This document shows positions 5,930-7,820 of a stretch of DNA of 7,820 nt, piece by piece. Each line of letters begins with the position of its first letter. Position 1 is the first letter of the stretch. Both the position numbers and the translations under genes were made by a program. Origin of the DNA: PVC group bacterium (lineage in GTDB: Bacteria; Verrucomicrobiota; Kiritimatiellia; UBA8416; PXDI01); assembly GCA_003565095.1 (NCBI GenBank), contig PXDI01000327.1:1-7820 (forward strand), written 5' to 3'. The notes below the pieces were generated by a model. The model worked only from the letters and a program-made list of their open reading frames with translations, did not search any database and was not told where the DNA came from.

Positions 5930-6885
5930 AGACACGCAAGACGGTAATGATGGCACTGATGACGGGACTGCTAATATCACTCGCGGCACATAGCGCACAG
6001 GCGGAGGCTGTTATTGAACCGCCACGCACCGCCGCAATCTTTGCATTTGCTGAACGCGGAGCGGGGGTTACCGGCTACGGCCAAAAGGCCGCTGATATTC
6101 TGTTTGCAACACTTGCCATGCAGGAGGATATCTTTCTCGTTGACCGCGAAAACCTGTCCACGGTTTTGCAAGAGCACGAGCTGAACCTTTCAGGTATGGT
6201 CAGTTCCGCCCAGGCTATCCAGGTCGGACAGTTGACCGGTGCCCGCATTCTGATAACCGGATCGGTCATCGAATCCGACACCACCATCTATCTGGTGGCA
6301 AGAATCATCGGCACTGAGACCTCGCGGGTCCTTGGCGAATCGGTCCGTGGAGCCACTCGCGACGAATTCGCGCCGCTGGTGGAGCGACTCGGCGAACAGG
6401 TTGCCAAAGCCATTTCCGAGAAATCCGACATGCTTGTGGCTAAACCGGTACGCAAAGAGGATCGGGCGGCGGCTATCGCGCGTCAATTGGGCGATGCAGA
6501 ACGTCCGGCAGTGATGGTGAGAATTACCGAAGAGCATATTGGAACCGCTGTGATTGATCCGGCTGCCGAAACGGAAATAACTCTGCTTTGCCGCGCCACC
6601 GGTTTTGAAACCATTGATCCAAAAGCCGGCAGCACTCAGCAGGCGGATATAATAATCGAAGGCGAGGCATTCAGCGAGTTCGGTATGCGGCGCGGCAATC
6701 TGGTCAGCGTCAAGGCCCGGGTGGAAGTCAAGGCGATAGACCGTAAAACCGGCAAAATCATCGCTATTGACCGCCAGACCGCCGTCGAAGTCGGTTTAGC
6801 TGAAAATGTTGCCGCCAAACAGGCATTACAAAACGCCGCAGCAACCATCGCCGAGCGTATGCTGCCGAAACTGGTGCAGCAGTAA
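5926..6885 (+). CDS. Exported CsgG-family-like protein
   Basis: A 319-residue protein with a clear signal peptide (K/R-rich start, hydrophobic core MMALMTGLLISLA, likely cut after AQA at 26). Residues 35-165 look like the CsgG fold known from curli secretion and related envelope proteins: TAAIFAFAERG, then GYGQKAADILFATLA (50-64), IFLVDRENLSTVLQEHEL (69-86), and AIQVGQLTGARILITGSV (97-114). Residues 195-316 form a second module with ADIIIEGEAF (240-249), then RVEVKAIDRKTGKIIAIDR (265-283), ending in a long Ala-rich helix. The sequence has no Cys at the cleavage site, so it is not a lipoprotein, unlike CsgG of the curli system, and no curlin genes are nearby. Its start is fixed by a good ribosome site and a 4-bp overlap with the upstream gene. 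The DRENL...LQEHEL segment aligns with the first halves of the large paralogues, which makes this the compact relative. An outer-membrane or periplasmic role is inferred. Confidence 0.85.
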   Translation: MKTRKTVMMALMTGLLISLAAHSAQAEAVIEPPRTAAIFAFAERGAGVTGYGQKAADILFATLAMQEDIFLVDRENLSTVLQEHELNLSGMVSSAQAIQVGQLTGARILITGSVIESDTTIYLVARIIGTETSRVLGESVRGATRDEFAPLVERLGEQVAKAISEKSDMLVAKPVRKEDRAAAIARQLGDAERPAVMVRITEEHIGTAVIDPAAETEITLLCRATGFETIDPKAGSTQQADIIIEGEAFSEFGMRRGNLVSVKARVEVKAIDRKTGKIIAIDRQTAVEVGLAENVAAKQALQNAAATIAERMLPKLVQQ

Positions 6886-6898
6886 TACGGAAAATGGC

Positions 6899-6902
6899 AG
6901 GA
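6899..6902 (+). promoter_or_regulatory. Ribosome binding site of paralogue E
   Basis: AGGA, within GGCAGGAAG, is 7 nt before the ATG at 6910 and decides this start over the out-of-frame ATG at 6894. The 24-bp gap after the previous stop holds nothing else, so the gene continues the operon. Confidence 0.65.
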
Positions 6903-6909
6903 AGCAGAG

Positions 6910-7820
6910 ATGCTCAGGCGGGCTAGAATGTGGATGACATTGGCGGCGGCGCTGGCGCTGCCGCTGATTGCGGTATGCAGTGATTCCGCCGCTCCGCGTC
7001 TGGCCATCATCAGCGATCCGGCCTTGCGCGCCGAAGCCGACCTGCTGCTCATCGAGCTGCAAAAGGCCGGTTGCATCATGATCGAGCGCAACCGGATAGA
7101 CATGGTGTTGCGTGAACTTTCACTGCAGGCCGGGCTGAATCGCAACGACGCCCGGAATATAGGCCGGCTGCTGAAAGCTGATGGACTGGTGTTGCTTCAA
7201 AAAGCATCAGGAAACAGTATAGCGATAAAACTGGTTGCCGCGGATCCGGCGGTCATTGTCTGGAGCGGCGATACCGTCATTGGGCGGCAATGGGCAAAGG
7301 CAACTGCCAGTGTGCTGCTTCCCTATATTCCGAAATTGATGGTGGAATCAGGAGATGCCGTTCCGATTTCACTGCTGCGCCTGCGGCCGGGTTTCGGTAC
7401 CGCCGAGGCTATCAGCCTGGCGGATGAATTATACCGCCTGCTCCTACTAAGACTTGTGCGAGAGCAGGAGATTTTTGTGCTTGAGCGCGAAAACCTTACC
7501 ATACTTGAAATGGAAGCGCACTGGAGTGGCGACAGTCCTTCTTTCTGGGCCGGCGGCTTGATATTGGAGGGGTTTGTTGCTTATGATCTTTTGCAGCCGC
7601 ACAAGATAACCCTGACCCTTTCGGCAAAATACCCGCCAGGAACCGAACAAACGGAGCAGCCGCAAATTTTCAGCCAACAGGCGAATGTCACCGTGCTTGC
7701 GGAGCTTGTAGAAAAAGCCGCGGGATATGTGCTTGCTGTTGCGGGCCGGCCATCAATTGAAAAACATTGGAATCTGACGGAAGAGGCCGCTCGTCTGCGA
7801 CGCATTGTTGAAAGCATCGA
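6910..7820 (+). CDS. Large exported CsgG-like paralogue E, N-terminal 303 codons (runs off window)
   Basis: The frame stays open from the ATG at 6910 to the right edge with no stop, so the gene is cut by the window. Residues 1-27 are a signal peptide (LAAALALPLIAVCSDSA; Cys23 is a poor lipobox). The rest aligns along its whole length with residues 31-310 of paralogue B: PRLAIISD (29-36), IMIERNRIDMVLREL (56-70), IGRLLKADGLVLL (84-96), LVAADPAVIVW (108-118), VPISLLRLRP (151-160), then the second half with IFVLERENLTILEMEAHW (188-205) and FWAGGLILEG (212-221). B is 1073 residues, so E probably extends far beyond the window, though whether it also has the propeller-like C-terminus cannot be seen. 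Unlike A and B it has a ribosome site and no ECF-type promoter of its own; it belongs to the sigma operon. Function is unknown, and location is outside the cytoplasm. Confidence 0.88.
   Translation, partial: MLRRARMWMTLAAALALPLIAVCSDSAAPRLAIISDPALRAEADLLLIELQKAGCIMIERNRIDMVLRELSLQAGLNRNDARNIGRLLKADGLVLLQKASGNSIAIKLVAADPAVIVWSGDTVIGRQWAKATASVLLPYIPKLMVESGDAVPISLLRLRPGFGTAEAISLADELYRLLLLRLVREQEIFVLERENLTILEMEAHWSGDSPSFWAGGLILEGFVAYDLLQPHKITLTLSAKYPPGTEQTEQPQIFSQQANVTVLAELVEKAAGYVLAVAGRPSIEKHWNLTEEAARLRRIVESI

Noticed and set aside
6886..6909. Possible terminator between the CsgG-like gene and paralogue E.
   Set aside because: The 24-bp gap has no stem-loop or T-run and contains the ribosome site for the next gene.
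6636..7145. A 169-codon minus-strand frame spanning the 5926/6910 gene junction.
   Set aside because: It is low-complexity Ser/Ala-rich sequence antisense to two well-supported genes.

Overview
The window looks like a chromosomal piece of a Gram-negative bacterium. Four proteins carry export signals and all the large gene products appear to work outside the cytoplasm. The gene set is an ECF sigma factor, a one-helix membrane protein and CsgG-like envelope proteins beside very large uncharacterised paralogues. Together with the mid-GC composition, this suggests a PVC-superphylum lineage such as Kiritimatiellota or Lentisphaerota. That placement is an impression and not a demonstrated assignment. 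I see no mobile element, tRNA, rRNA, CRISPR array or convincing terminator.

Layout: the left edge (1-135, minus) is the start of a large exported protein (paralogue A), cut off by the window. Behind it, on the same strand, is a complete 1073-residue exported protein (paralogue B, 181-3402). A 174-bp divergent intergenic region (3403-3576) separates B from a plus-strand operon. That operon runs: ECF sigma factor (3577-4134), single-span membrane protein in the anti-sigma position (4131-4892), exported protein with an apparent GATase/Rossmann-like domain (4889-5929), exported CsgG-like protein (5926-6885), and the first 303 codons of a third large paralogue (E, 6910 to beyond the right edge). 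The first four genes are joined by three successive 4-bp ATGA overlaps. A 24-bp gap precedes E.

The most striking signal is a two-box motif, CGAAGATAT-N12-CGTCTAAT, found exactly three times: upstream of A, upstream of B and upstream of the sigma gene. All 17 boxed positions are identical and the spacing is identical, while the 12-bp spacers differ. Read as CGAAG-N16-CGTC, it has the geometry of an ECF-sigma promoter (GGAAC-N16/17-CGTC). It is therefore probably the promoter recognised by the sigma factor encoded here, giving autoregulation plus direct control of the two minus-strand genes. For A and B the start codon lies exactly 5 nt after the -10 box, so their mRNAs are predicted to be leaderless.

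Working model (inference): a self-amplifying sigma/anti-sigma module controls a set of exported proteins built on a CsgG-like N-terminal fold. In the large members this fold is followed by a second CsgG-like half, and in B also by a helical region and a beta-propeller-like C-terminus. The function is unknown. An envelope-stress, secretion or surface-assembly role is plausible but not shown.
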